Assembly: GCA_902826685.1 (NCBI GenBank)
Contig: CADEFT010000017.1
Coordinates: forward strand, 1-64,000
Reading direction: 5' to 3'
DNA length: 64,000 nt
From: an uncultured Acidobacteriota bacterium
Lineage (GTDB): Bacteria > Acidobacteriota > Terriglobia > Bryobacterales > Bryobacteraceae
Below, in pieces: positions 26,496 through 35,052 of this stretch (position 1 is its first letter; each line of letters starts with the position of its first letter). The notes below the pieces were generated by a model, which was not told where the DNA came from, ran no database searches, and saw nothing but the letters and a program-made list of their open reading frames with translations. A program made the position numbers and the translations under genes.

Positions 26496-28144
26496 GCGTT
26501 TTTCACATCCACATAGGTGAGTCCGGCGATCGCGCCGCCGGTTTCGATTTCTCCGGTGAGGCGGCCCGGGCCCGATTTCAGTTCCACTCCGCGCAGAGTC
26601 GCTTCGCCCGAGCCCGCCGGGGCGCTTACCTCTCCCCTCGCGCGATTCAAACCGAATCGGACAAGGCTATCGGCTTTGGGCGGTGCAAAGCGCAGGGTGA
26701 TGTCGTAACGGCCCGCGCGTCGCACATCCACTTCCCAATGGCCGACGGACTCGGGCGTCCATCCCGCCTTGGGACCGCGCCAATCCTGACGCGTGAGCGT
26801 GACCGGCTCCTCATGGTCCGTTCCCAGAAAGATGCGCGGAGGCTCGAAGTTTCGCGTAGCGGAAACATCGGCGAACCAGTGGTCATATTCCTTGCGCAAC
26901 GATGCGGCGATTTCGGGTCGCGACACGGCGATATCGCGGCTTTCGGCCGGATCGGCCGCGAGGTCGTAGAGCTCCTTGCCGTTCACCAGCTTGTGCCGGC
27001 CGTTGGTGGCGGCGGCGTTCTGATGCGGGATGGCCGCGTCGCCGCGATGCCATTGGAAGAACAACGTGCGCCGAGGCATCGACTGCGCTTTACCCGCGAT
27101 CAGCGGCATCAGGCTCGCTCCGTCGATCTTCACTTGCGACAGCTTGGCTCCGCAGGCTTCCACCAGCGTGGGCATGATGTCGATGTGCGCCGCCAGTTGA
27201 GCCAACTTGCGCCCGCCGCGCGCGCCGCCGGGCCAGCGCAGCAGGAACGGGACACGGATGCCGCCCTCATAGACCATGCCCTTGCGCCCGCGCATCCCCG
27301 AGTTGTAGCGGTCGTGCTGCGGCCCGTTGTCGGTCATGAAGATCACGATGGTGTCGCGCTCCACACCCAACTGCTTCAGTTTGGCCAGCAGGCGTCCCGT
27401 GTTGTTGTCGACGTTCTTCACCATGCCGTAAACCTTGGCCGTACGGTCGTCGAGGCCGGCCTTGCGGAAAGGTTCGACCAGCGCATCGTCCACCTCAAGC
27501 GGATCGTGCGGCGCGTTGGTGGCGATATAGGTGAAAAACGGCCGGGCGCGATTGGCTTCGATGAACTTCATGGCGTGGTCATAGAAGATATCGGTGCAGT
27601 AGCCCTTATGCTTTTCCCATTTGCCGTTGTGGCGCAGCATGGGGTCGAAGTAGCGATTGCCTGGCGGATCGGAAGGCTGCGTGAGCCCGCCGCCGGTGCA
27701 ATTGAGCGATTCTTCAAAACCCTGATCGATGCTGCGCAGCGGGTAGTTGTCGCCCAGATGCCATTTGCCGAACAGTCCCGTGCGATAGCCGGCGTCGCGC
27801 AGAATTTCGGCGAGCGTGATCTCGTCGGAATGCATCATCGAGCGGCCCAGATAAGTGTCGACGACGCCGGTGCGGTAGTAATAGCGCCCCGTCATCAGGC
27901 TCGACCGCGTGGGTGAGCAGACCGGATTGACGTGGAACTGCGTGAACTGCACGCCGTCGCGGCCGATGGAGTCGATGTGCGGCGTCTGGATCTTCGCGTT
28001 GCCGTGCAGCGAGAGGTCGCCGTGGCCCTGATCGTCGGTGATGATCAGCACCACGTTCGGCCGCTTGGGCGCCGCCAGCAGCGCCGGAGCGGCGGCCATC
28101 GCGCCCGAGAAAGCGCGCCTGGAAATGGAGGGCATCGGACTCAA
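26492..28144 (-). CDS. Type I sulfatase (formylglycine-dependent)
   Basis: 550 residues; the start could be the ATG at 28144 or 28135. Tat signal SISRRAFSGAMAAAPALL, then NVVLIITDDQGHGDLS with the metal Asp pair, and the sulfatase signature CSPTRSSLMTGR with Cys76 for conversion to formylglycine. Later FGKWHLGDNYP, FMTDNGPQHDRYNSGMRG and the C-terminal LVNGKELYDLAADPAESRDIA are as in arylsulfatase A-like enzymes. A C-terminal beta domain (VGHWEVDVRRAGRYDITLRF) is an add-on. It heads the three-gene glycan operon. Confidence 0.95.
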   Translation of the reverse strand: MSPMPSISRRAFSGAMAAAPALLAAPKRPNVVLIITDDQGHGDLSLHGNAKIQTPHIDSIGRDGVQFTQFHVNPVCSPTRSSLMTGRYYYRTGVVDTYLGRSMMHSDEITLAEILRDAGYRTGLFGKWHLGDNYPLRSIDQGFEESLNCTGGGLTQPSDPPGNRYFDPMLRHNGKWEKHKGYCTDIFYDHAMKFIEANRARPFFTYIATNAPHDPLEVDDALVEPFRKAGLDDRTAKVYGMVKNVDNNTGRLLAKLKQLGVERDTIVIFMTDNGPQHDRYNSGMRGRKGMVYEGGIRVPFLLRWPGGARGGRKLAQLAAHIDIMPTLVEACGAKLSQVKIDGASLMPLIAGKAQSMPRRTLFFQWHRGDAAIPHQNAAATNGRHKLVNGKELYDLAADPAESRDIAVSRPEIAASLRKEYDHWFADVSATRNFEPPRIFLGTDHEEPVTLTRQDWRGPKAGWTPESVGHWEVDVRRAGRYDITLRFAPPKADSLVRFGLNRARGEVSAPAGSGEATLRGVELKSGPGRLTGEIETGGAIAGLTYVDVKNA

Positions 28145-28195
28145 GTGTATCCCGAAACCGGAATGCTACACTGAGCGTCAAAACGGGAGGAATCC

Positions 28196-28444
28196 ATGCC
28201 CAAAACGATCACCATCGACGCGCCCGAAATTACCAAAAGCAAAGGGCCGACCGGTCCGCGCATCCGCTGTCCCAAGTGCGAATGGCAGCCAACCGCGGCC
28301 GATTTGTGGGCGTGCCAGTGCGGCTACACCTGGCATACCTTCGATACGGGCGGGGTGTGCCCCTCGTGCCTGCATCAGTGGATCACGACGCAGTGCCTGA
28401 AATGCGCGGGGTGGTCGGCGCATTCGGATTGGTATGAATACTGA
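28196..28444 (+). CDS. Small zinc-ribbon protein
   Basis: 82 residues, preceded by GGGAGG at a suitable distance. Three CxxC-type pairs are visible: IRCPKCEW, WACQCGYTW, VCPSCLHQW and TTQCLKCAGW, so two zinc ribbons are likely. It recurs in acidobacterial genomes as a stand-alone small protein of unknown function. It is divergent from the sulfatase. Confidence 0.85.
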   Translation: MPKTITIDAPEITKSKGPTGPRIRCPKCEWQPTAADLWACQCGYTWHTFDTGGVCPSCLHQWITTQCLKCAGWSAHSDWYEY

Positions 28445-28513
28445 TGCACCACGAGTAACGTGCCCCATGGGCTCCGGGGAATCAGACGGCATTTTGCCTG
28501 GTGAAATGCGTTA

Positions 28514-28531
28514 TTATTGTGTACACAATAA
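28514..28531. promoter_or_regulatory. 18-bp perfect palindrome, likely toxin-antitoxin operator
   Basis: TTATTGTGTACACAATAA is a perfect palindrome 14 bases upstream of the antitoxin ATG (28546). It contains the TGTACA core known from YefM-type operators, so autoregulation by the Phd/YefM-like antitoxin is expected. Confidence 0.8.
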
Positions 28532-28545
28532 AAGGTTACGGCCCC

Positions 28546-28815
28546 ATGCAGACCACCAAAGTCGGAATTCGGGAATTTCGGGAGAAACTGGCGGACTACC
28601 TGGAATCGAAGACGCCGGTCGCGATCACCCGCCACGGCTCGACGATCGGGATCTACGTCCCCACCAAGCCCAAGCCCAGCCATGCCGGTCTGGAAGCCCT
28701 ACGCGTGGCCGGTGAACGGATGCAGGAGCTGATTGCGGCGGCTGGGACCAGTGAAGACGAAATCATGGCCGGCTTCAAGAAGGCCCGCCGCGAACGACGG
28801 ATTCGCAAGGGTTAG
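28546..28815 (+). CDS. Phd/YefM-family antitoxin
   Basis: 89 residues from ATG 28546; the frame opens at 28501 through the palindrome, which is unlikely. MQTTKVGIREFREKLADYLESKTPVAITRHGSTIGIYVP is the Phd/YefM DNA-binding fold. A basic, flexible C-terminus (KKARRERRIRKG) would bind the toxin. The downstream PIN gene starts two bases after the stop. Confidence 0.92.
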   Translation: MQTTKVGIREFREKLADYLESKTPVAITRHGSTIGIYVPTKPKPSHAGLEALRVAGERMQELIAAAGTSEDEIMAGFKKARRERRIRKG

Positions 28816-28817
28816 CG

Positions 28818-29264
28818 ATGCTGTTGCTCGACGCGAATATTCTGATTCGCGCGGTGCTTGGGTCTCGAGTGCTGGGGTTGCTGCTGAAGTACGCGGGACG
28901 AATAGAGTTCATGGCTCCTGATGTTGCGTTTCAGGAAGCGCGCAAGCACCTTCCGAGCATCCTCGATGCACGGAAGATTCCCGCGCCTGCGGCGATGACC
29001 ACGCTCGATCTTCTGATGCTTCTCGTGCAAACGGTGGAAACTGAGACTTACGCCTCATTCGAAACTGCCGCACGCGAACGCATCGGCAAACGCGACGTGG
29101 AAGACTGGCCGGTTCTGGCAGGGGCCCTCGCGCTCGGTTGCCCGATCTGGACCGAAGACACCGACTTCTTCGGATGCGGCGTGGCAACCTGGACGACCGA
29201 TCGGGTCGAATTGTATTTGGCGAAAACCGCCGAGCGAGAATGCATGCCGCGCGAAGAACTTTAG
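28818..29264 (+). CDS. PIN-domain toxin (VapC-like ribonuclease)
   Basis: 148 residues. The four-acid PIN site is present: Asp5 (LLLDANILI), Glu40 (FQEARKH), Asp96 (RDVEDWPVLAGAL) and Asp114/116 (TEDTDFFG). It is predicted to be an RNase blocked by the adjacent antitoxin. VapC toxins usually pair with VapB or Phd-type antitoxins; here the partner is Phd-like. Confidence 0.92.
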   Translation: MLLLDANILIRAVLGSRVLGLLLKYAGRIEFMAPDVAFQEARKHLPSILDARKIPAPAAMTTLDLLMLLVQTVETETYASFETAARERIGKRDVEDWPVLAGALALGCPIWTEDTDFFGCGVATWTTDRVELYLAKTAERECMPREEL

Positions 29265-29373
29265 CTGCCCGCCCGGCGTGCGGGCACTACACTCGCGACC
29301 GTGATGAATGGCAAACCGGCTTCTCTATCGACGACACACATGATCCCGTCAGACCAGCGCGCGCCCGGCCCGC

Positions 29374-30132
29374 CTACTGCACAAAAGGGCCGCGATCGCT
29401 TTCGCGCTTGCGCAGGTACACCTGAAACTTCCGCTTGGCCCGGTTGAGCTTCCACTGCCGGTAGCGATCGAGCAGAGAGTCTCCAATGCGGGCGGAACGC
29501 CCCATGCCGGCCTTCAGCCCGCGCAGATAGAAGTATCCGAAGATCATGCCGTCCAGGTGCGCGACGTGGCTGACACCGCCCCCGCTCGATCCAATCGAGC
29601 TCAGGAACGTGACGGCGCCAATGATCATGACGAAATACTTCGCCTTGATCGGGAACAGGAAATTGAACCAGATGGTGCGGTCCGGATAGAGGAGGCCGAA
29701 AGCCATCAGCAATCCGTAGATGGCGCCCGAAGCGCCGATGGTGCGGCTTTGCAGCGAGCCCGTCAGCAGGTTGGCGATTACCACGCAAACGCCCGCGCCC
29801 ACGCCGCACAGGAAGTAATACTTCAGGAACGCATCGCGGCCCCATTGGCGTTCGAGGTCGGCACCGAACATCCAGAGCGCGAGCATGTTGAACAGAATGT
29901 GGCCGAACCCTGTGGGGTCGTGCAAAAACAGATAGGTGAAAAGCTGCCACACCGATAGCGACAGCACCTCCGCCGGGATGAGGCCGAAGTGATGGAACGC
30001 ATATCCGAAGCCTGCCTGGACGGCGAAGAAATAGACCAGGAACAAAGCGATGTTCAGAATCAGGAGCCACTTTACCCCTTCGGGGAAGTGACTGGAGACC
30101 GAATAGCCAGGCGCTTGGCTGGAGTACCGCAT
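29374..30132 (-). CDS. Rhomboid family intramembrane serine protease
   Basis: 252 residues from ATG 30132 (GTG 30138 would add two). Six helices are visible; TM1 is WLLILNIALFLVYFFAVQ. The catalytic Ser is in GASGA (Ser136) and the His in SHVAHLDG (His189/His192), with FGHILFNMLALWMFG as the usual L1/TM2 segment. A basic cytoplasmic tail (KLNRAKRKFQVYLRKRESDRG) follows. It should be active. The substrate is unknown, and no obvious target is encoded next door. Confidence 0.95.
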   Translation of the reverse strand: MRYSSQAPGYSVSSHFPEGVKWLLILNIALFLVYFFAVQAGFGYAFHHFGLIPAEVLSLSVWQLFTYLFLHDPTGFGHILFNMLALWMFGADLERQWGRDAFLKYYFLCGVGAGVCVVIANLLTGSLQSRTIGASGAIYGLLMAFGLLYPDRTIWFNFLFPIKAKYFVMIIGAVTFLSSIGSSGGGVSHVAHLDGMIFGYFYLRGLKAGMGRSARIGDSLLDRYRQWKLNRAKRKFQVYLRKRESDRGPFVQ

Positions 30133-30150
30133 ACCCACCTTGAGTATAGA

Positions 30151-30747
30151 TCAGCGTGCTTTGGCGCGGCGGGGAACGGGAACGGTTGTGGCCGTTCGAG
30201 GCGAAGCTTCGCGCAGCGCGGCGAAGCGAAACCCCTGGTATTGTTTGCTGAACATGCCGGGCATGATGAACGGCGAGAGGGTGAGCCCGGCCATCACCGA
30301 AAACAGGCTCAGGCCGACGATGTTCAGCAGCGGCGCGTCGCTGGTGGAAGGCACCAGGCTCGAAAGCTGGAAGGGCAGCAACTGCGCCAGCGGCGAAACG
30401 ATGAAGAGCAGCAGGTAGGAAAAAATCTCCGTGCGCCAGCCGAGCAGCCAGGCCACCTTGAAGCTTTCCGTGTAGCCCATCTCGGCTTCGGCGCCATCGG
30501 ATAGGACGGCGAGGCGGAAGCCGGGATAGCGCAGACCCGCCATGCGCCTCACCAGGAATGGATTGACGATCACCAGGGCCAGCAGCGCATAGGCGACGTA
30601 AAGGTCGGTGATCTTGGGGCCCACGATCAGATAGGCCACGCCAATGACGGCCAGGTCGAGCAGGAACAGCGGCCAGGCCAGTTCCCAGGCCAGCCGCAGC
30701 CGTTCCCGATAGCTCAATTCACAGCGGAATAGGCCGGCCCAATCCAT
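30151..30747 (-). CDS. Membrane protein of unknown function
   Basis: 198 residues with about four hydrophobic helices: WPLFLLDLAVIGVAYLIVG, LYVAYALLALVIVNPFLV, IFSYLLLFIVSPLAQLL and NIVGLSLFSVMAGLTLSPFI. I do not recognise the family. It has no signal peptide and ends in a basic tail. It is on the same strand as the rhomboid and receiver genes with short gaps (18 and 6 bases), so they are likely co-transcribed. Confidence 0.78.
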   Translation of the reverse strand: MDWAGLFRCELSYRERLRLAWELAWPLFLLDLAVIGVAYLIVGPKITDLYVAYALLALVIVNPFLVRRMAGLRYPGFRLAVLSDGAEAEMGYTESFKVAWLLGWRTEIFSYLLLFIVSPLAQLLPFQLSSLVPSTSDAPLLNIVGLSLFSVMAGLTLSPFIMPGMFSKQYQGFRFAALREASPRTATTVPVPRRAKAR

Positions 30748-30753
30748 CGGCTC

Positions 30754-31140
30754 TTAGAATCCCATACTGCCGGCGTAGCGGCGCAGAATCTGCTGCAGGT
30801 TCTGCGAAAAGGCCGAGCGCGCCAGAACCTGGTCGCAGCCGGCTTCGTGCGCCATCTGTTTCAATTCGCCCTGAACGTGCGAAACGAACCCAAGGATGTT
30901 GACGCCTTTGCGTTCGGGATTCTCTTTAACGGCGCGTATCATCTTGACCGGCTCGGCGGTGTTGATGTTCAGATCGATGATGACCAGGGTTGGATTGTGC
31001 TTCACTTTCTCAAGGAAGTCGTCATCGGTCTTGACGTACTCAATCTGCATGCCGTTGCGCTTGGCGGCATCGGTGATCTTCACGCTGAACAGCAGGTCGC
31101 TGACCAGCGCCAGGATCTTTTTCGTTCCCGGTGTACTCAT
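30754..31140 (-). CDS. Response-regulator receiver-like protein
   Basis: 128 residues from ATG 31140 (MSTPGTKKILALVSDLLFSVKI). The alternating alpha/beta receiver fold is visible, with the phospho-acceptor Asp in LVIIDLNIN, and ILGFVSHVQ and QVLARSAFSQNLQQIL toward the end. The N-terminal acidic cluster is weak (SDLL rather than DD), so phosphorylation is uncertain. No output domain is present; it may be a stand-alone signalling protein. Confidence 0.82.
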   Translation of the reverse strand: MSTPGTKKILALVSDLLFSVKITDAAKRNGMQIEYVKTDDDFLEKVKHNPTLVIIDLNINTAEPVKMIRAVKENPERKGVNILGFVSHVQGELKQMAHEAGCDQVLARSAFSQNLQQILRRYAGSMGF

Positions 31141-31246
31141 ATTTTCGAAGGTTGGGTTAAAGCGTATCGAGGAAGGACACCTCATGGTAAACACACGGGC
31201 GATGGGCGCGTCAACCGGACATGTGCAGTAAAGTAGAGATTCGGGT

Positions 31247-31996
31247 ATGCTGATCCAGAATCCTCGCGGGAACTATTCTTTCTTGAAGGGCATCAGCCCG
31301 TACTCGGCGGGTGTGGCGGCCTCGCCGGGTTATGAGTTGGAACACGCCCGGTTCCTGCAGCCGGTACCGCTGGCGCGAGGATTCGAGCGGGTGGCGGCGC
31401 GGCTTGAGGAATTGGGCCGGCCGAAGCAAGCCCTGTGCGGCATGGAACTGCGCTCACCGAAGCCGTTCACCTTTCGCGGATTCGGCGAGTTCAACGCCGG
31501 GTATGTGAAGGTGCTCGAAAGCTGGGGCATTGTGCTGGAGGGCGGGCTGAATCCGGTGGCGCGCACCAACGTCGCGCCGGAGATCGATCCACCCGCCGAA
31601 CCCTCGCTTTACGGCTTTACGTATACGGTGCCTTCCAAGACCGATTCCCGCACGTTCGTGGTGGCCGGAGCGGGTGAGTTGCCCGAAGGCTCGCTCGATC
31701 CGCACGACGTGGTGCGGCGCGGGGAAACGTCGGCCGCGGCGCTGGTGGAAAAAGCGCGCTTCGTGATGGGCCTGATGGATGGGCGGGTGCGCGGCCTCGG
31801 CATGAATTGGGACCTGGCCACCTGCACCGAGATCTATACGATCCACCCGATCCACCCGTTTCTAGCCGGGGAAGTGCTGAAGCGCATGGGGCGCGGCCAG
31901 GCGCATGGCGTGACGTGGCACTTCACGCGTCCGCCGATTGAGAGCATCGAATACGAAATGGACCTGCGCGGCTGCCGCCGCGAGATCGTGCTTTAG
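31247..31996 (+). CDS. Rid-superfamily-like / CnbZ-like deaminase, tentative
   Basis: 249 residues, no signal peptide. RSPKPFTFRGFGEFNAGY, NPVARTNVAPEIDPPAEPSLYGFTYTV and LATCTEIYTIHPIHPFL recall the 2-amino-5-chloromuconate deaminase CnbZ and Rid-type proteins, in which an Arg and a small pocket hydrolyse enamines or imines. I recognise the resemblance from wording only. It stands alone here, convergent with the flippase gene by a 4-base overlap, so context does not help. Confidence 0.6.
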   Translation: MLIQNPRGNYSFLKGISPYSAGVAASPGYELEHARFLQPVPLARGFERVAARLEELGRPKQALCGMELRSPKPFTFRGFGEFNAGYVKVLESWGIVLEGGLNPVARTNVAPEIDPPAEPSLYGFTYTVPSKTDSRTFVVAGAGELPEGSLDPHDVVRRGETSAAALVEKARFVMGLMDGRVRGLGMNWDLATCTEIYTIHPIHPFLAGEVLKRMGRGQAHGVTWHFTRPPIESIEYEMDLRGCRREIVL

Positions 31997-33543
31997 CTTC
32001 GCAGCAAGCCTTCGAGCACTTCCTTACCCGGTGAGAACCGCGCACGGACGCTGCCAAGCAGCCAATCCCGGTGCGCCGGTGTCAGCACGAAGCGGACGGC
32101 CAGCGGCGCATAGGTGAGAATCAGGACGAACGCCGCCACCAGGATGGCGTTCCAACCCGGCTCCTGCCGCATGGCGCGCAGGATCGACATCAGCCCGAAT
32201 TCCATGGCCGCCAAGGCAAGCGGGGCACGGTAGATATCGAGGGCGTAACGCCACGGGCTCACCTCGAGCTCCCGGCTCACCAGCCAATTGGTAATCAGGC
32301 CGCGGTTGATCGCCATGAGAATCGAAGACACCCAGACGGCCGAAGCCAATCCCCGCGTGGGCAGCAGAATCAGGTTCGCCAGAATCACCAGAACGCCTTC
32401 AGTCAGCACGAAGCGCGAGTAGACTTTGTGTTTGCCGATTCCCGTCAGAATGGAGGCCGAGTTGAACTGCCCGGCCCATACGGTCTGCCCCAACAGCAGG
32501 GCCGGCACGAGCGCGGCCGCCTGGCGGGCCGAATCGGGCGCCGAGCTCAACCACAACAGCAGCAGGTCTTCGGCAAACACCAGCAGGAACGCCGCCGCCG
32601 GAGCGAATAGCGCCAACGAGTAGCGGTTGGTGAAGACGCCAAGGCTGCGCAACTGGTCCTTGCGGCCGGTCTCGATGAGTTCGGCGGCGTTGGGCGCGGT
32701 GACCATACCGATGCGCCCCACGCCGTCCATGGCGTAATCCATTAAGCGCCGCGGCAGGAAATAAATGCCAAAGGCGTCGGGCCCGAGGAACCGGGCGATC
32801 ATCGGCTGAATGCTCTTGCTGAGCACGAAGTTCGACACGCCGCCGACGAAAGTGTGGACGCCGTAGCTCCACATCTCGCCCAGCAGTGAAAAATTGACCC
32901 GGAAAGGATTCCACTTCACCTGGGGCAGCTCGCGCCGGAACAGGATGAAAATCATCGTGCACCAGAACAATTGCGCCAGCACGAGCATGGCGCCCATGTA
33001 GACGAGATTCGAGGTGCTATCGACAACGGCCAGAATGCCGATGACGCGCGCCGCCAGACTCGCCACCCAGACACGCCCCGTCAGATCGAAACGCTGGCAG
33101 CCTTCCAGACACGACGAGAAGACGGTGAACACCAGCATCGCGCCCCAACTGGCCGAGACCATGCGCAATAGGGTGACAAACACCGGATCGGTAAGGGTGA
33201 AGAAGCGCGCCAACGCCGGAGCGCCGGCATAAACCACGGCGAAGACGATCAAGGCCACTAACGCCGAAAAGGCGGAAGCGCTCGAAACGACATCGCCCAG
33301 CTTGGAATAGTCGCGCGAGGCCCAGAATCGCGCGGAGAAATGAACCGTGGCGGAGCGGAGGCCGATATCGCTCAACCAAAAATAATCGATGAATGAGAGC
33401 GCGAACATCCAGACCGTGAAGCTCTTGAAGCCCACGTGCGAAATGATGAGCGGAGGTAAGACCAACGCGACCACGATGGTGGCCACCACTCCGGCCCAAC
33501 TCCAAAGAACATTCGAAACGAACCGTTTTTCTCGTGTAACCAT
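31993..33543 (-). CDS. Polysaccharide flippase (Wzx/MATE-like)
   Basis: 516 residues with some 14 hydrophobic helices. The start MVTREKRFVSNVLWSWAGVVATIVV and PLIISHVGFKSFTVWMFALSFIDYFWLSDIGLRSATVHFSA are typical of the Polysacc_synt/Wzx group; the middle GPDAFGIYFLPRRLMDYAMDGVG matches too. It probably flips a lipid-linked oligosaccharide across the inner membrane. It lies beside the BY-kinase/Wzz locus, so it may serve the same exopolysaccharide. Confidence 0.88.
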   Translation of the reverse strand: MVTREKRFVSNVLWSWAGVVATIVVALVLPPLIISHVGFKSFTVWMFALSFIDYFWLSDIGLRSATVHFSARFWASRDYSKLGDVVSSASAFSALVALIVFAVVYAGAPALARFFTLTDPVFVTLLRMVSASWGAMLVFTVFSSCLEGCQRFDLTGRVWVASLAARVIGILAVVDSTSNLVYMGAMLVLAQLFWCTMIFILFRRELPQVKWNPFRVNFSLLGEMWSYGVHTFVGGVSNFVLSKSIQPMIARFLGPDAFGIYFLPRRLMDYAMDGVGRIGMVTAPNAAELIETGRKDQLRSLGVFTNRYSLALFAPAAAFLLVFAEDLLLLWLSSAPDSARQAAALVPALLLGQTVWAGQFNSASILTGIGKHKVYSRFVLTEGVLVILANLILLPTRGLASAVWVSSILMAINRGLITNWLVSRELEVSPWRYALDIYRAPLALAAMEFGLMSILRAMRQEPGWNAILVAAFVLILTYAPLAVRFVLTPAHRDWLLGSVRARFSPGKEVLEGLLRS

Positions 33544-33924
33544 CCGATGTCCGTCCGCACCGAGCGCCGCCGCCGGAGCCGCTACTGTGGCGAGATCTCA
33601 CTGTCTATCGACGGCAAAAACTAAAACCATGAACGTTCGGCACACAAATGTCGTACGCAATCAAACGGGGAGAATCGGAGCGCGGCTCACTGCTCGCCGT
33701 ATCGAAGAAAACGACTGAAAGTGCTCGCGCCGGCTTAGTACCAATATTAAGGGAATTGCACTCGCTTGAGGGTAATATTTCGTTCAGAAAGATCTGATTT
33801 TTTGCGTATGCCATCCCTCGCGATGGCCTAGTATTCCAAAAGACACGATTCTCTGAAATCTCGATTACTTTAGATCTCGACCGCTCGCTTCCCATCGCCG
33901 TCGAGCCTTCGCTAAGCTGGCTTC
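33544..33924. other. Intergenic, AT-richer divergent promoter region
   Basis: 381 bases between the divergent flippase and UvrC-like genes. It is clearly AT-richer than its surroundings, especially around 33730-33870, and probably carries promoters for both. I see no confident hexamers, RNA genes or repeats. Open frames reading into it are shadows. Confidence 0.5.
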
Positions 33925-35052
33925 GTGCTGGTCCCGACGCCGCCGGAAACACTGCTTTGTGGAGCCGCGGCGCCGGCATGGATCGACGCGGTGCCGGACG
34001 CACCGGCGGTGTTTCTGATTCACGTTCACTCGGGCCGTCCTTATCTGGCGCGTACGAATTTGCTGAGGCGGCGATTGAGGCGATTGCTGGGTGAGCGGGC
34101 GCAGCCGTCAAAACTTCTCCACCTGCGCGAGGTGGCCACGTACGTGGAGTATTGGCCGTTCGCCTCGCGATTGGAATCGAGCCTGCTTCTCTACGATCTG
34201 GCACGGCGGCACTTTCCGGAAGACTATCAGCGCCTGCTGAAGCTGCGGCCTCCGCACCTGGTGCGCCTGGTGCGGCGCAACGATTTCGCTCGCACCGCGA
34301 TCACGACGCGGCTGGCGGCGGCCGATTCGATTCACTACGGTCCGTTTCGAAGCCGCGCGGCGGCGGAAGAATTCGAGGCCGGCTTTCTCGACCACTTCCA
34401 GTTGCGCCGCTGTCAGGAGGATCTGATTCCATCGCCGGAGCATCCGGGCTGCGTGTATGGAGAGATGAACCGGTGCCTTCGTCCGTGCCAGCAGTATGTC
34501 TCGCGCGAGGAGTATGCGAGCGAGACGCAGCGCGTGGCGGCATTTCTCGAAACCGACGGCCAATCGCTGATCGAATCCATCGGCCACGCACGCGACCGGC
34601 TGAGTGAATCGATGGAGTTCGAGGAAGCGGCCCGGACGCACAAGCGCCTGGAAAAAGTTACCGCCCTGATACACGGCCGGGATGAACTGGCGACGTGGAT
34701 TGAGAAGCTGGGCGGCGTGGCAGTGATGCGCCCGGCTACCGGCGACCGGGTGACGTTGTGGTTTTTCTGGAACGGCCGCTGGCATCCGCCGAGCGTTCTG
34801 GATCTGAGGGCCGATGGCAACGCCGTACCGCTCGACCGGCGGGTGAAGGATGCGGTGACGGCGATCGCGCCCGCGGGCCGGTCGTCGCTGCGGGAGCGGC
34901 AGGATCATCTGGCCCTTCTCGCCGCCTGGTATTACTCCTCGTGGCGGGATGGCGAATGGGTTTCATTCCGCGACCCGGGCAACCTGCCTTACCGCAAGAT
35001 CGTCAACGCCATTCACCGCGCGGCGGCGGCGCCCGTGGCTCCGAAGCTGTAG
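33925..35052 (+). CDS. UvrC/Cho-like nuclease with Fe-S-type cysteines
   Basis: 375 residues from a GTG. The N-terminus resembles a UvrC GIY-YIG nuclease (PAVFLIHVHSGRPYLARTNLLRRRLRRLLGE, and LESSLLLYDLARRHFPEDYQ with the Glu), but the GIY and YIG triplets are degraded (LIH and YLA). A four-Cys set, RRCQEDLIPSPEHPGC then NRCLRPC, matches the UvrC cluster. A UVR motif (SMEFEEAARTHKRLEKV) follows. The RNase H-like and HhH halves of UvrC are absent. It may be a repair paralogue with weak or lost first-incision activity. It overlaps the convergent BY-kinase gene by 40 bases. Confidence 0.78.
   Translation: MLVPTPPETLLCGAAAPAWIDAVPDAPAVFLIHVHSGRPYLARTNLLRRRLRRLLGERAQPSKLLHLREVATYVEYWPFASRLESSLLLYDLARRHFPEDYQRLLKLRPPHLVRLVRRNDFARTAITTRLAAADSIHYGPFRSRAAAEEFEAGFLDHFQLRRCQEDLIPSPEHPGCVYGEMNRCLRPCQQYVSREEYASETQRVAAFLETDGQSLIESIGHARDRLSESMEFEEAARTHKRLEKVTALIHGRDELATWIEKLGGVAVMRPATGDRVTLWFFWNGRWHPPSVLDLRADGNAVPLDRRVKDAVTAIAPAGRSSLRERQDHLALLAAWYYSSWRDGEWVSFRDPGNLPYRKIVNAIHRAAAAPVAPKL

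Noticed and set aside
24855..26516. 553-residue plus-strand frame opposite the lactonase-like gene
   Set aside because: Antisense shadow of a gene in a tightly overlapping operon; no recognisable domain.
28514..28531. Palindrome as a terminator of the zinc-ribbon gene
   Set aside because: It is AT-rich at the ends and lies 70 bases past the stop, directly before the antitoxin start, so an operator is the better explanation.
33605..34204. 199-residue minus frame in the flippase/UvrC gap
   Set aside because: Half lies opposite the UvrC-like gene and the rest is low-quality sequence with no domain.
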